A stretch of DNA of 64,000 nucleotides from Paralithodes platypus (GCA_032716605.1 CM064506.1:1650493-1714492), one strand, 5' to 3'. Positions 30,977 to 41,026 are shown, counted from the first letter of the stretch. The notes: generated by a model from the sequence alone, not told the origin. A program made the numbers and translations.

Positions 30977-31290
30977 CCCCAGGCTGTCTGGCCGAACAGC
31001 CCCAAGGTCCCAAGCAAGGCCAAGGCTATAAACGAGCGCCCCCACAAAACCCTCCCTGCTTACCACTAATAAAGCCCGGGTGACCGAAGCCACTCCAAGG
31101 CAGGAGGGTGCGGAAATGCACGGGAAACCAAAGCCCCACCCAAGGCCCTGTGCCCCTCAGCAATTATGATGGGAAAGTTGAGGGGCAAATGAAAAATGTG
31201 ACGCTTTGGCTCCCAATCTGCCAACCTCTTTTGCTTATATACTGTGTTGTCCCAGTTTTGGTTTGTTTATTTAGCAAGTTTTACATTTTA
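30826..31290. mobile_element. FB-1 element split by a RET-C insertion
   Basis: The left part (30826-30928) reads TGTACACCCTATGTGGTGG to GCGTTATTTCCACATAGCGC. The right part (31217-31290) reads TATACTGTGTTGTCCCAG to GCAAGTTTTACATTTTAATT. The interruption is flanked by CTTTTGCTT on both sides. Confidence 0.8.
30929..31216 (-). mobile_element. RET-C retroposon with poly-A tail
   Basis: On the - strand the family body ends GGGGAACAGC and then a run of about 40 A (T on +) instead of (AAC)n. A CTTTTGCTT duplication flanks it. It is 5' truncated near ATTGGGAGCCAAAGCG. Confidence 0.8.
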
Positions 31291-31524
31291 ATTTGCTGTA
31301 GAATGTATCAAGAATAACATGAGTGTGAGGCTTACAAAGGCAGCGTCACAGAAGTTTTTTGGCCATTTCTTCTAACCTGTTACCGATTTTGGCTAATGTT
31401 TTTTATCTATTTTTTTTTTTATAATTTTGCCTTCAATTACTGTAGAATGAATTACAGTACTGTACACCAATTGACTTCCATGACTATTTTCAGTGTTTAT
31501 CCAAGAATCAGATATTGGCTAGTA

Positions 31525-31800
31525 GGAACGACTGAAAACTGGCCGGTTGACATCGTCTAAAGGGTCAAAGTCCCAAAAGGAGGATGACCAAGAGTTAGTC
31601 AGATAAGAAAGATCACCAGTAGAGCGGCCCTTTAGAAAATCATACTGGCGATCAGAAAGTATGTTATGGGAAGATAAGCTCTTAACAAAAAAATCTTCTT
31701 TTAGAATAGATGATTTGTTTTTAACAATTCAAGATATAAGAGCAATTGGTCGATAGTTAGAGGGTTGAGAGCGGTCACCCTTTTTTGTGACATAAACATA
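31525..31800 (-). pseudogene. LINE reverse transcriptase N-terminal fragment
   Basis: On the - strand it reads VTKKGDRSQPSNYRPIALIS, then SILKEDFFVKSLSSHNILSD, RQYDFLKGRSTGDLSYL and NSWSSSFWDFDPLDDVNRPV. KKGDRxxPSNYRPIxL..S and DxQYxFxxxRST are reverse transcriptase domains 1-2 of CR1/Jockey-type LINEs. One stop is present. It probably belongs to the same family as 36430-38110. Confidence 0.8.
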
Positions 31801-31899
31801 AAACAATAAGCGCTACACACCCTACACTAACTTAGCTCTTTTGTGACATAAACATAAAACAATAAGCGCTACACACCCTACACTAACTTAGCTCTTTTC
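31784..31899. repeat. 56-bp direct duplication
   Basis: TTTTGTGACATAAACATAAA through ACACTAACTTAGCTC occurs twice in tandem with no visible difference, so the duplication is recent. Confidence 0.9.
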
Positions 31900-31904
31900 C
31901 AATT

Positions 31905-32150
31905 TCTTCTTATTTTGGCATAGGGATGCGGCGACCCCTACACCCACCAATTCGGTGGTGCAGTCAGCATCTGTATCAGTGGATCACTGTTTCCTATCTT
32001 CAGAACTCTCCTGTTACTGTATGTTTCTGGCCAAGACCCCCATGGGGGTAAAGAAAAGAGCAAAGTGGTGAAACTGTCATCCGGGTGAGGGAATGCTCTG
32101 GGTCTACCACTTAGTGGAAGTGGTACTGTGGAGTGGGTCATGGCGTCTTA
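31905..32150. mobile_element. Fragment related to the retroposon at 37573
   Basis: It shares GGCCAAGACCCCCATGGGGG, CATCCGGGTGAGGGAATGCT, CTGGGTCTACCACTTAGTGG and GTACTGTGGAGTGGGT with 37590-37725. No ends are defined here. Confidence 0.55.
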
Positions 32151-32385
32151 TTTATCTATGTAGAGTTTTTAGTGAAAGTTTGAGCAAAGGAAAAAGTGAC
32201 GGTGTTGCCTTCGGAGTGGAAAAGTGGATGGAAAGACGAGGACATTAAATTGGTCGGAGAGGTTTTTGGCTAGATGCCAGAAAGATTGGGCAGAGCTAGA
32301 GTAAAGAGGATAATGTTTTTATGTTTATTCATTATGTGTACAGTATTGTTTAGTGTTTGTATCTATATAATGTACTGTTTATCAG

Positions 32386-32493
32386 GTGGTTGGCATGCAT
32401 CAACGGAGAACACGAACAAGGTGGAGCGTCTGGATCCTCGTAACAAGAAGTGGCAACAGGTGGCCAGCATGTGTGAACGTCGATACCGTCCAG
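32386..32493 (+). CDS. KLHL kelch-repeat exon
   Basis: The acceptor tttatcag ends at 32385 and the donor gtatta starts at 32494. It encodes (G)GWHASTENTNKVERLDPRN and KKWQQVASMCERRYRP with a final G (phase 1). GGW..S....VERxDPxxxxWxxVASM is one kelch blade with the diagnostic double glycine and the spaced Y/L-DP and W. Both phases fit the neighbouring exons exactly. A LINE-G fragment begins only about 35 bp after the donor. Confidence 0.9.
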
Positions 32494-32524
32494 GTATTAG
32501 TCTTACTAACTCCCAATACTGTGT

Positions 32525-32935
32525 GAAAACGGAATCTGAAGGTGAATGCGGGGAAGAGCAAGGTTATGGTCTCTGAAAGCGGTGCAGCCACAGAGTATGA
32601 GGTGAAGTTGAACAGTCAGATTATGGAGATTGTCAGCTCATTTAACTATCTGGGCAGTGTGTTGAGTAAAGATGGGACTATCGATGAAGAAGTGCGGGAG
32701 AGGGTACAACAGGGGAAGAGGGTTGTAGGAATGCTGAAAGCAGTAACAAGAAATAGGGTGCTCAGTATGGAAGTAAAGAAGTCCTTGCATGACAGTGTGG
32801 TAATCCCGACATTGACTTATGGGAGCGAAGCATGGACGTTGGTGGAGAGACTCAGACTGACTGGGGATAGAGGTGCATGGGAGCGTTTCGTTCGTGGCCA
32901 TCACGGCATCCGGCAATAGATAGATAGATAGAATT
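32525..32935 (+). pseudogene. LINE-G fragment with internal deletion
   Basis: The frame reads NAGKSKVMVSESGAATEYEV, YLGSVLSKDGTIDEEVRERV and SLHDSVVIPTLTYGSEAWTL. At LVERLR it jumps to LTGDRGAWERFVRGH. About 320 bp present in the 28285 and 29040 copies are lost, with GACT repeated at the breakpoints. It ends GGCAATAGATAGATAGATAG. Confidence 0.85.
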
Positions 32936-33072
32936 GATTTAGGCAGTGTGACTGGAATGTATGAATGAGTTCTGTTACTTCTATCTATCTATTCTATAAT
33001 GCTCAGGCCCAATCCCCACTTTTCTGTTACTTGGGTTATACTATTTCTGCAAGAGTGATGGTGCTTGACTCT

Positions 33073-33352
33073 ACAATACTGTTATTTGATAAATTCACAC
33101 ATAGACTACAGTAGATCTGGACTTGACACGAAAATGGAACTTTGCAGTAACGGACCCTAAATCGGAGAACGAACCCCTGAGTTCGAACCTCAAAACCGCG
33201 AAAATATAAAATTTTCGCGGTTTCGAGGTTCGAACTTGGGGTTTCGTTTTCCGATTTTGGGTCCCTTACTGCAAAGTTCCATTTCCATGTCAAGTCCAGA
33301 TCTACTGTACTGTAGTCTATGGTTCTTACAATACTGTTATTTGATAAGTTCA
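33073..33352. repeat. Long hairpin between 25-bp direct repeats
   Basis: Arms of about 110 bp (33100-33205 and 33215-33322) are near-perfect complements: ATAGACTACAGTAGATCTGG against its inverse, and AACTTTGCAGTAA against TTACTGCAAAGTT. They meet at CGCGAAAATATAAAATTTTCGCG. ACAATACTGTTATTTGATAA plus five more bases occurs directly at 33073 and again at 33328. It sits in the intron about 75 bp before the next kelch exon acceptor. Confidence 0.88.
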
Positions 33353-33429
33353 TATGTCTCTTTATTATACAGTTCCTGTTTTGGTTTATTTGTTTTGCAA
33401 GTTTTACATTTTATTTTGTGTGTGTGTAG

Positions 33430-33590
33430 GTTTAGCAGTGGTGGACGGTAAGATCTACGTCCTGGGAGGGGAGGATGGGTGGGAGCACTTCCACGACACC
33501 ATAGAGAGTTACGACCCTACCACCGACACATGGACGCTCATCGGAGAGATGCTCACGGGTCGTTCATGGCTTGCCTGTGCTCCTCTAATG
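33430..33590 (+). CDS. KLHL kelch-repeat exon
   Basis: The acceptor tgtgtgtag ends at 33429 and the donor gtcagt starts at 33591. With G carried from 32493 it reads GLAVVDGKIYVLGGEDGWEH, FHDTIESYDPTTDTWTLIGE and MLTGRSWLACAPLM. This is a full kelch blade (LAVVDGKIYVLGG, YDPxxDxW) plus the start of the next (RSWLAC). It ends in phase 0. If the donor is not used, the frame runs 14 more codons to a stop at 33630. No following exon is recognised. Confidence 0.9.
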
Positions 33591-34020
33591 GTCAGTCTAC
33601 ATACCAGTTCTTTAATCCTTTCAGCACGATGATGCATATATACCTTTGAGTCTACCTAAAACACCCCTTTGAGTGCTAAACCCGCTGAGCCCCAGCTAGT
33701 TGTTAATAAATGTACCACCAGGGCCCAGCAGGTTTTGATTTTTTTTTTTCCAGAAACAAATGGGTTTTACAAGAGTACAAAATTGAAGGCAATTTCCCCC
33801 CAAAAACATGTTTTTGCGCGCTCATGCGCACGCGGTTGGACTTTGAGAGTTTTAAACCATCGTCATGGTTGCGTGGGATACTTACACAGTTCCCATACAA
33901 ATCTGAGCCCTCTAGGTGCCATAGGACCGAAGTAATTGGGACCGACGTAACTGTTGCGTCGCTGGGTTCTGGTGATCGAACATTGCCGACGCAACACGTG
34001 CGACGCTGGGATCCAGCTGG

Positions 34021-34506
34021 TTAACCCTCCTGGCCCGGGCAGGCTCTCAAAATGACAGTGTGGGCTACCCGGGCGATCTGGCCGAAAAAGGTCTAGGCCT
34101 AGGCTACCGTATTTTTGTTTAGTTTAACTGCTAGAAATTTCCCACGCATCTATAAATGTAGTGAGGTTTCCAATCTGTAGACTGGCGTTGAGTAGAGCTC
34201 TATGTCAACTGGTTCAGTTGTGATGACGATTTCAGTGGAGAGCACTTGCAGGCGATGTTAGCAATATGACGATCTTTTCACTACTGAAACAACGACATAC
34301 AGACATACAATAACAAACGAGTCTTCTCTTTCTTGTTTTCGGAGGTGCGGTGACGTAACGATCGGCTTTGTTTACATGCGTCGGACGAAGGGCGTTCAGA
34401 CCAAGCTGAATAGGCTTTCAAGCTTACAGATTTTAAAATGACAACCGGGCACCTGCCCTTAATTCGTGGTGTCATTTTAAAATGACAACCGGGCCAGGAG
34501 GGTTAA
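34021..34506. mobile_element. TTAA-3 MITE, copy 2 (best ends)
   Basis: TTAACCCTCCTGGCCCGGGC at the left faces ACCGGGCCAGGAGGGTTAA at the right: a 14-base perfect terminal repeat next to a TTAA duplication. The length is 486 bp. An internal AAATGACAACCGGGC motif is doubled near the right end. No open frame is conserved with the other two copies. Confidence 0.92.
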
Positions 34507-34649
34507 TGTGCGTCAAATAGAACAAAAAAGTGTATGATACGTATAGAATAATATGTGCAATAATTGAATAAAATAAATAATAAAGCAATACAAAAATAAT
34601 TATATAAATAATAAATATTGATGTACTGTTTGTATGAATGTATATACAG

Positions 34650-34945
34650 TACCAGTATATACTCAGGCACATACCCCATAGCTGGGGGTGGCCGACTCGA
34701 GACAGAGCCCGAACAGAAACAACATTGAAAGTTACAAATTCTTAGGGTCTGGGACGGACCACTTTCACGTTCCCCCACCCCTAACTCTGTCTCGTCTAGT
34801 AGGTGAATTTACAAGGGGAGGAGGATTCCTAGCCCCCTGCCCCCGAAGTAGGAAAAGTAATACAGGAAAAGAGACAGACAGAAATGGCTAAGGTTGGGTA
34901 GAGGATGCCACCTCACTCTGAACAGGACCAGCCCTCACCCAAAAT
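34650..34945. repeat. Dispersed repeat D, copy 1
   Basis: CATACCCCATAGCTGGGG, GGCCGACTCGAGACAGAGCC, CGAACAGAAACAA, TTCTTAGGGTC, GAGGAGGATTCCTAGCC and GGTTGGGTAGAGGATGCCA occur in the same order at 41278-41540. Shorter inverted pieces are at 28940-28985 and 38170-38240. Its class is unknown. Confidence 0.75.
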
Positions 34946-35004
34946 AATAAATAATAAATAATGATAATAAAGTATAATACAAATCACAGTCTTTCTTCTA
35001 TTCA

Positions 35005-35190
35005 ACTGCTGAGCTATGGAACTCTCTCCCAGAATCAGTCTTTCCCTCTTCCTATGACTTAAATTGCTTCAAACTCAGTGTGTCCAGGCATTTTGGCTCG
35101 AACGTCCCTTGATTTTGGCCCTGTCGCTCTTTCAACTCTGGGGAGGCACTCGATACAGTCAGTTCTGCCGTATGTCTCCCTTACTCTCAT
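35005..35190 (+). pseudogene. LINE C-terminal fragment
   Basis: The frame reads STAELWNSLPESVFPSSYDL then NCFKLSVSRHF, the WNSLPxxV...S...FK tail found after LINE reverse transcriptases. An A-rich tail follows near 35190-35215. Confidence 0.6.
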
Positions 35191-35265
35191 AGAAAAAAGA
35201 AAAAAAAATCAAATAAATACTGTACTAGAATATGATAATTAACTCTTTCTCAGATTAAGAAGGTG

Positions 35266-35864
35266 CTGTTGTTGCTGTTCCCCAAGCTGCCTGGCCGAAC
35301 AGCCCCAAGGCCCTGAGCAATTCCAAGGCCATAACCGAGCGCCCCCACAGAACCCTCCCGGCCGACCACAATAAAGCCTGGGTGACCGAAGCCACTCCAT
35401 GGCGGGGAGCTGAGGAGGGTGCAGAAACGCCCGGGAAACCAAAGCCCCACCCAGGGCCCTGTGCCCCTCAGCAATTATGAAGAGAAAGTTGAGGGGCAAG
35501 GGAAAAATGTGATGCTTTGGCTACCAATCTTGGTAGATTGGGAGGTCAATCCACGGAAAAGACGCCGTCACTTGAGATCTAGAAAATATATAAGTTAAAG
35601 GAACAGTCAGAGTAAGCTATGGGTATGGCACAGATCGCTCAGTTCTCACTCTGATAGACTAGCCCATCACCACTGAAGAGAAAGTTGAGGGGCAAAGGAA
35701 AAATGTGACGCTTTGGCTTCCAATCTTGTTAGATTGGGAGGTCAATCCACGGAAGAGACGCCGTCACTTGAGATCTAGAAAATATATAAAAAGTAAAAGG
35801 AACAGTCAGAGTAAGCTATGGCAGAGATCGCTCAGTTCTCACTCTGATAGACCAGCCCATCACC
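35266..35864 (-). mobile_element. RET-C retroposon with an internal duplication
   Basis: AGAAGGTG flanks it (35258-35265 and 35865-35872). The segment with TGAAGAGAAAGTTGAGGGGC through CCAGCCCATCACC is present twice (about 35476-35675 and 35676-35864). The second copy has lost a few bases (AGCTATGGCAGAG). Either two copies recombined or replication slipped. Confidence 0.8.
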
Positions 35865-36221
35865 AGAAGGTGTTGGGTGACCTGGCGACTCCGGTGTCAT
35901 GACACGAGCGAGCTGCCACCAACCAGGCGCGTCACAACTGGAGCGGACCGCCTCGATAATTCATCCTACGACCTTAACCCCCACCCCTACCACCAACAAC
36001 AACAACAACTTAGGCACCGCTTTTCCTCCTTCTAGTTTGTGGTATTTTTATTGATATTATTATTATTAGGTTTAGTTTTAGTTATATACTATATTTTATA
36101 AAGTATTATTATTATTATTAGTAGTAGTAGTAGTGGTAGTAGTAAACATTTGTATATATTTATTTTTCATATTAGGTTTAGTTTTAGTTATATATATTTA
36201 TACAGTATATATTTTTTCTTA

Positions 36222-36227
36222 CCGGTA

Positions 36228-36281
<54 letters not shown>

Positions 36282-36286
36282 TTATT
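36222..36286. repeat. (ATT)n microsatellite
   Basis: About 20 ATT units follow an ACCGGTAATT; shorter (ATT)n and (AGT)n runs lie at 36055-36145. A duplicated GGTTTAGTTTTAGTTATATA occurs before and between them. Confidence 0.9.
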
Positions 36287-36654
36287 TATATTTTTCTCTC
36301 TCCACGACCCTAACCTCAACCCGACCCTTTTCACTCTCACCAACTTCCGTATCGTTGTCCTTTTTTAGCTCTCAAATGCCGGGTTGTTTGGAATTGTCCG
36401 TGCCCTGTGAGCAGGCCTTTTTTTTTATTTTTTTATCAAGGACCTGTGCTCCTATGGTGTTCGTGATAAGGCACTTTTGCACCTTAAGTCATATCTATTG
36501 GACGGATTTCAGCGCGTGGTGGTGAGCCGGACCATCTCAGACCCAGTTCCCCTGTTGTTTGGAGTCCCTCAGGGATCAGTTCTGGGACCGATTATCTTCA
36601 TAGTCTACACAAGCAGCTTATCATCTTTGCTCAACACTTATGATGTTGCCTCGG

Positions 36655-36888
36655 TAGTGTAGTGGAGAACGTCTCGGCCTTCCACCACGGGTGACCAGAC
36701 TTCAATACCACACTCAGGCGGGAAGGTTTTTCTCATACACTGGTAGCCGGTACTGTTTCCCTTGAGCAAGGAAATGGGTGATAGTGTCTGGTAATAAATT
36801 TTGGTTGAGCTCTATAGCTCTATTGAATCTCGGAGCGAGGGCTAGAGAGAAATGGCGCTATATAATAAACCTGAACATTATTATTATT
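36655..36888 (+). mobile_element. tRNA-derived SINE with (ATT)n tail
   Basis: The head reads CCTCGGTAGTGTAGTGGAGA (A-box region) and GACTTCAATACC (degenerate B-box). The 3' part reads GGCGCTATATAATAAACCTG followed by (ATT)n. It separates PQGSVLGP from YADD in the surrounding LINE, so it is a younger insertion. Confidence 0.8.
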
Positions 36889-36984
36889 ATCACTTCTATG
36901 CTGATGACACTTAACTGTATATAAAGATAACAAATCTTAATAATACACAAATTAAAATGGAATCTTTATTGTCCGATACTGTGT

Positions 36985-37115
36985 TGATAGCGTAATGCAT
37001 AAATGCGCAGAATTTTGGTGTGAGTATCCTAGGTTCGAGTCCTTGGAGTGCCACATGTATTTGTTGATTTCATTAAATGAGTTTAGAAGTAAAGTTGGTT
37101 GGTGAATAAATATTA
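36985..37115 (+). mobile_element. tRNA-derived SINE (TAATGCATAAATGCG type)
   Basis: GATAGCGTAATGCATAAATG forms the A-box region and CCTAGGTTCGAGTCCTTGG the B-box. It is followed by CACATGTATTTGTTGATTTC and TTTAGAAGTAAAGTTGGTTG. Near-identical copies are at 40705, 47830 and 61700. Confidence 0.75.
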
Positions 37116-37404
37116 ATTAATATACAAAGATACGATAGGAATTTCTATTATCTGATATCAAGATCTGGATGGCAGCAAGGAAACTTAAGTTGGAATGAGG
37201 GAAAAACTGAGATTGTTTATTTTGCAAGTTTTACAATTTAATCACCATCATCCAAGGAAACAGAAAGGGTATTGATGCTGAGAATATACTGACCCTGGAT
37301 ATGACCGAATCTCAACTTTGTCCAGTGAGCCCAATCCCAAATATTGGAGTATACAATAGTTCAACTCAAAAGTAAATTATAAGGATCATATCAACCAGGT
37401 CGTC

Positions 37405-37409
37405 AGAAG

Positions 37410-37450
<41 letters not shown>

Positions 37451-37520
37451 CTTCCCCAAGCTGCCTGGCCGAACAGCCCCAAGGCCCCGAGCAAGGCCAA
37501 GGCCACAACCGAGCGCCCCC
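37405..37520 (-). mobile_element. RET-C retroposon, shortest copy, long (GTT)n
   Basis: AGAAGTTGT flanks it (from 37400 and from 37521). On + it starts with about 14 GTT units, the complement of the (AAC)n tail. Then comes CCCCAAGCTGCCTGGCCGAA up to GAGCGCCCCCACAG. Only the last 75 bp of the body were copied. Confidence 0.82.
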
Positions 37521-37572
37521 ACAGAAGTTGTAATCTGCATATTATAAACTTATACTCCGTGAGACAGTTTGT

Positions 37573-37825
37573 GCTTGGTGTGCTTCCAGCCAGGGCCCCA
37601 CTGGGGTAAATCAAATAGCAAAACAGTGGTGGAACTGCCATCTGGGTGAGAGACTGCTCTGGGTCTGCTCCTTCAGTGCTAAGAGTCATAATCCACTTAG
37701 TGGAAATGGCACTGTGGAGTGGGTGAATGGAGGCATGTCTGGGAGCCTGGAGGCAGTTTCTGCCATGGCCATTCCTTTTGGGGCGCTTCCTCTAGAAGCG
37801 GGGCGTCAGATTGATGATGATGATG
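37573..37825 (+). mobile_element. Retroposon fragment with (TGA)n tail
   Basis: The 9-bp duplication ACAGTTTGT lies at 37564-37572 and 37826-37834. The 3' end reads GCGGGGCGTCAGATTGATGA then (TGA)n, resembling the GGCGTCAGG..GATA ending of LINE-G. It is probably a 3' end of a related RTE-like LINE. A diverged copy lies at 31905. Confidence 0.8.
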
Positions 37826-38169
37826 ACAGTTTGTAAACAGACGCTGCCTCATAATAATGGTTCATTCAATCATCCTATTTCGCACAGATTATTGTAAGGC
37901 TTTAGGGGTTGGTCTCCCTAATATTTTACAGTACAGTACTGCAAAAAGTTCAATCGGTGTTAAATAGAACAGCGAGGGTTAAATTTGGTCTTCCACCGAG
38001 AACCTCTACTACTCTGGCTGCACTGGCTGATCGTTATAGCCAGGTTAGAATATGAAAATGTGCTTCACGACCTTTAAGGCTCTTGAATTTGATGAACCCA
38101 AGTACAGTACCTGGGTCTTCTGGGTGACATACAGTAGATGTGTGTCAATTTGTATTTTTGTTTTTTTCT

Positions 38170-38540
38170 TTTTTCAGGCTCGTCTCGAGTCGGCACCCCC
38201 GGCTATGGGGTGTGTGCCTGAGTATACTGAACTGTTACAATGTCTGTTAGCACACCCGGGTGCGATCCAGCGAAGCAATGATCCTTTGTGTCTTGAGGAG
38301 TCGGGATCCATCCAGCAGTCTTCTTTCTCTGATCGCTCCTTTTATTCTGTGACTCCTAGATTGTATTTTTATTTTTTCCTATGTCAGTGAGGGAGACAAA
38401 AGGCAGAACTGCCTGTGACGAGTGCCTCCCCCAATTCCCTCTATCGATGAGGCAGTTGAATCTCGTTGAATCTTTTAAGGGACAGCTTCAGACCTTTCTC
38501 TTCCAGAAAAGTTAGTATTTTGTGAGAGTTACAGCGACAA
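38170..38540 (+). pseudogene. LINE C-terminal pieces with repeat D fragment
   Basis: After an inverted repeat-D piece (38170-38240), SFSDRSFYSVTPRL is readable. A frame change leads to NSLYR and then AVESR/ESFKGQLQTFLFQ. This is the (F)YSVTPRLWNSLP...LxSFKxxLKTFLF ending of LINEs, shuffled and broken. Confidence 0.5.
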
Positions 38541-38767
38541 ATTATTATAGGCTTTATTTGCTGCCATTTTAATTTCTCTTAATTGTGGTGTGATGCATTT
38601 CGAGCGCTAGGGAATTCCTCTGGAGAAACTGGCGCTTTTTTTTCTCATTGTCACTTGTTTTCTATTATTAGTATTATTTTATTTTACCTCCCTCCCTCTC
38701 TCTCTCTCTTCCTCTCCCTCTCCCCAACCCAACCCCCTCCCCCTCCCCCTCCCCCCTCGACTCCCTC

Positions 38768-39196
38768 TTAACCCTTAAAGATCGGGGCCGGACTTAAGTC
38801 CGGCTCCAATTTGCAGCAAGTTAGGAGCATTATTAAGGCTTTTAAAGGGTTAAAATCGAGTGCAAATGGCCAGGAGCGCAGCGGGCCAGACAGCCGACTC
38901 CCAGGGCTTACCGCCGCCCATTAACTCATGTTCCCTGTGTTCTCGAGAGGCCGGCAGTGTAGCCAGTAGTGAGCATAGCTGGGAAATATATGCCGCTATA
39001 TGCTAAACTCCCATGTTACTGCTACCACTGTATGAGAACCACGAGTGCTACGTAGCTCGTTCTGGTCTCATTTTGAATCTTTTAGCGCCTAGTTTTTGCT
39101 GAATACATTTCTTTTCATGCAGATACTTGATTTATCATTCAGGAGGGCCTGAATATGCCCAAATAAGCCCAAAACCCCCTGCTAGACAAGGGTTAA
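38768..39196. mobile_element. TTAA-5 MITE, copy 1
   Basis: TTAACCCTTAAAGATCGGGG opens and CTAGACAAGGGTTAA closes. The body includes CCGGACTTAAGTCCGG (a perfect palindrome), TTAACTCATGTTCCCTGTGT, CGAGAGGCCGGCAGTG and GGCCTGAATATGCCCAAAT. A close second copy is at 60568-61000. Confidence 0.85.
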
Positions 39197-39389
39197 TCCC
39201 AAATACAATGGTAGGGATAGATTTATGGTGTTTTTATTTTTTAGCTCGACATATAAATGGCCAATATGGTTTTGTAATCAATCCCATGTACAAAATTGCA
39301 TTCGCTCCTTCTGTACCGGCGATGTCCTTTTAGTTTTATTATACTTCTACGACTCCGAGGGGTAAGCACGATCTTAATAAACCCTCGGC

Positions 39390-39620
39390 ATAACACAGGT
39401 CCTTGTTAGCCCGTTCAGTACCAGGGACGTCCTTTTCATCATATTCTGGCAACTATGAGACAATTTTATTCAGCTTAGGAATGGCCTCTAGCAATAATAA
39501 GACTCCAAACTATCTCAACCAACTCTTTTAACTACCACAGTTCGTTCCTAAGCTGCATAATATCGTCTAAATATAGCTAGAATAAAATCTAACACACGTC
39601 GCTGGTACAGTACTTGAAAT
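39390..39620. mobile_element. Degraded TTAA-2 MITE
   Basis: CCCGTTCAGTACCAGGGACG at the left and CACGTCGCTGGTACAGTACT at the right are imperfect inverted ends. The body (CTCTAGCAATAATAAG, GAACTATC-like, TCGTCTAAATATAGCTAG) is the TTAA-2 reverse orientation. Confidence 0.6.
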
Positions 39621-39679
39621 ACTGGGTGCAAGCTACCAGATCACGTTCCGTGACTGCCACCAATGAAATACTGGGTGCA

Positions 39680-39870
39680 AAGGGAATTTAACCCTCCTGA
39701 AAACTCCCCAGGTTTTGAGATGCCTGGCGCGGGGCTCGAACCCTGGAGGGATTTTAACCCTCCTGAAAACTCCCCAGGTTTTGAGATGCCTGGTGTGGGG
39801 TTTGAACCCTGGTTAGTGACCTCAGTAGGTTAACCAGACCTGCGCGCTAACCCATCGTACTACCACAGAC
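39680..39870 (-). mobile_element. tRNA-derived SINE with 67-bp tandem duplication
   Basis: On the - strand the head reads GTGGTAGTACGATGGGTTAG and CAGGGTTCAAACCCCACACC. A block containing TTTTAACCCTCCTGAAAACT and GGTTTTGAGATGCCTGG is present twice in tandem with a few differences. Confidence 0.65.
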
Positions 39871-40052
39871 GTACAATAGGATAGTAACCTTAGTTCTTGA
39901 AAGAACCAGGTGATAGTCTCGTGGTGATTCACGTGATGGGTTTATTAGACTTCGCCATCAACAACTATTTTACACTATCCCAGACGTCAACTCGGGTAGT
40001 ACAGTATTGGGGTTGCGGGAATTTTTTCCAGGGCATTACAGTACTCAAAGGG

Positions 40053-40250
40053 TTAATCCCTTCACCACGATGACATATTTTTTAATCATATTCTGGTTAC
40101 CATTAGATGATTTTCTTAAGCTCATAATCTATCGTTTTTAGAACACAGAGGGTAAATACCCTCTGCATAACAGGTCCTTAAACTGCATAGAATCATTTAA
40201 ATTTAGCCAGAATCAAAGGTATAAAAGCATCGTCGTGCTGAAGGGGTTAA
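40053..40250. mobile_element. TTAA-2-related MITE, diverged
   Basis: TTAATCCCTTCACCACGATG opens and CATCGTCGTGCTGAAGGGG then TTAA closes; TTAA lies on both sides. The inside has ATTCTGGTTACCATTAGATG and a palindrome AGAGGGTAAATACCCTCT. It appears to be a sub-family. Confidence 0.7.
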
Positions 40251-40276
40251 TGGTTGGTATACGGTGGCTGTATTAA

Positions 40277-40440
40277 TGTCTGTCAGATGTTGAATAGGGT
40301 GTGTAAAGATAGGAACATGTTTGTATATCTCACTCGAAACGATGAATTAATGCTTAGATAGTGCCGGCATGATGCCAATTATTGATCGAAATATACTTAG
40401 TGCCCCGACATCACTTATTTGGCCAACTGCACTGTATGAT
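40277..40440. repeat. Uninterrupted target of the 5717 element
   Basis: CTGTCAGATGTTGAATAGGG, GATGAATTAATGCTTAGATA and GATCGAAATATACTTAGTGC run continuously. At 5648-5720 and 6157-6235 the same sequence is split by the TTAA-bounded foldback element. It has a single TTAA at 40347-40350. Confidence 0.85.
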
Positions 40441-40589
40441 ATTAATGCATATCTCCCATTGTGAATTATACTCAAAATACAATAATTATTTTATAGCTTT
40501 ACTCTTGTGTGTATTTGTGAATTACTGTTTCATAATATGAGGCAGTCTGTGTCTTGGTTCTGGGTCTACTTTATTGGAGCACACGAGGA

Positions 40590-41026
40590 ATTAGCCCCAT
40601 CTCTACCGGTGATGTAATTTTCCTTATATGCTGGCAACTATTAGACAATATTATTCAGCCTAGCAAAGACATTTACTCATTAAAAGGCTATAGACTATCT
40701 CTTGTCTTGATGGGTAATGCATAAATGCGCAGAATGTCGGTGTGAGTATCCTAGGTTCGAGTCCTTGGCGTGCCACATGTATTTGTTGATTTCATTAATT
40801 GAGTTTAGAAGTAAAGTTAGTTTGTGAAAAAATATGAATTAATCCTTATAGCTACACTATATCCTTCCTAAGTTAGTTTCCACATAGTGATTTTGATTTG
40901 TTCTTTTTTCTGTGTTCGTATAAGTTTTGGTTTGTCTATTTTGCAAGTTTTACATTATAATTTCATGAAATGGTGTAAATGTAGCTGAAATCAAATATAA
41001 TAGACGTCGCCGGTACAGAAGGGGTT
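40590..41026. mobile_element. TTAA-2 MITE carrying a SINE and an FB-1 arm
   Basis: The left end CCCCATCTCTACCGGTGATG and right end GACGTCGCCGGTACAGAAGG match TTAA-2. Between them lie a SINE (40703-40835, CATAAATGCGCAGAATGTCG and CCTAGGTTCGAGTCC) and an FB-1 right arm (about 40875-40962, TTTTGCAAGTTTTACATTAT). Confidence 0.65.

Larger units (their letters stand above)
36430..38110 (+). pseudogene. LINE reverse transcriptase split by four insertions
   Basis: The frame begins KDLCSYGVRDKALLHLKSYL, then QRVVVSRTISDPVPLLFGV and PQGSVLGPIIF, the substrate-binding PQGSxLGP motif. After a SINE it resumes HFYADDT, the catalytic motif, at about 36889-36912. Further pieces are SDIKIWMAARKLKL (about 37155), KDHINQVV, SCNLHIINLYSV and RTDYCKALGVGLPN, then NRTARVKFGLPPRTSTTLA. 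Inserts are the SINEs at 36655 and 36985, RET-C at 37405 and the retroposon at 37573. It also has frameshifts. Confidence 0.82.
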
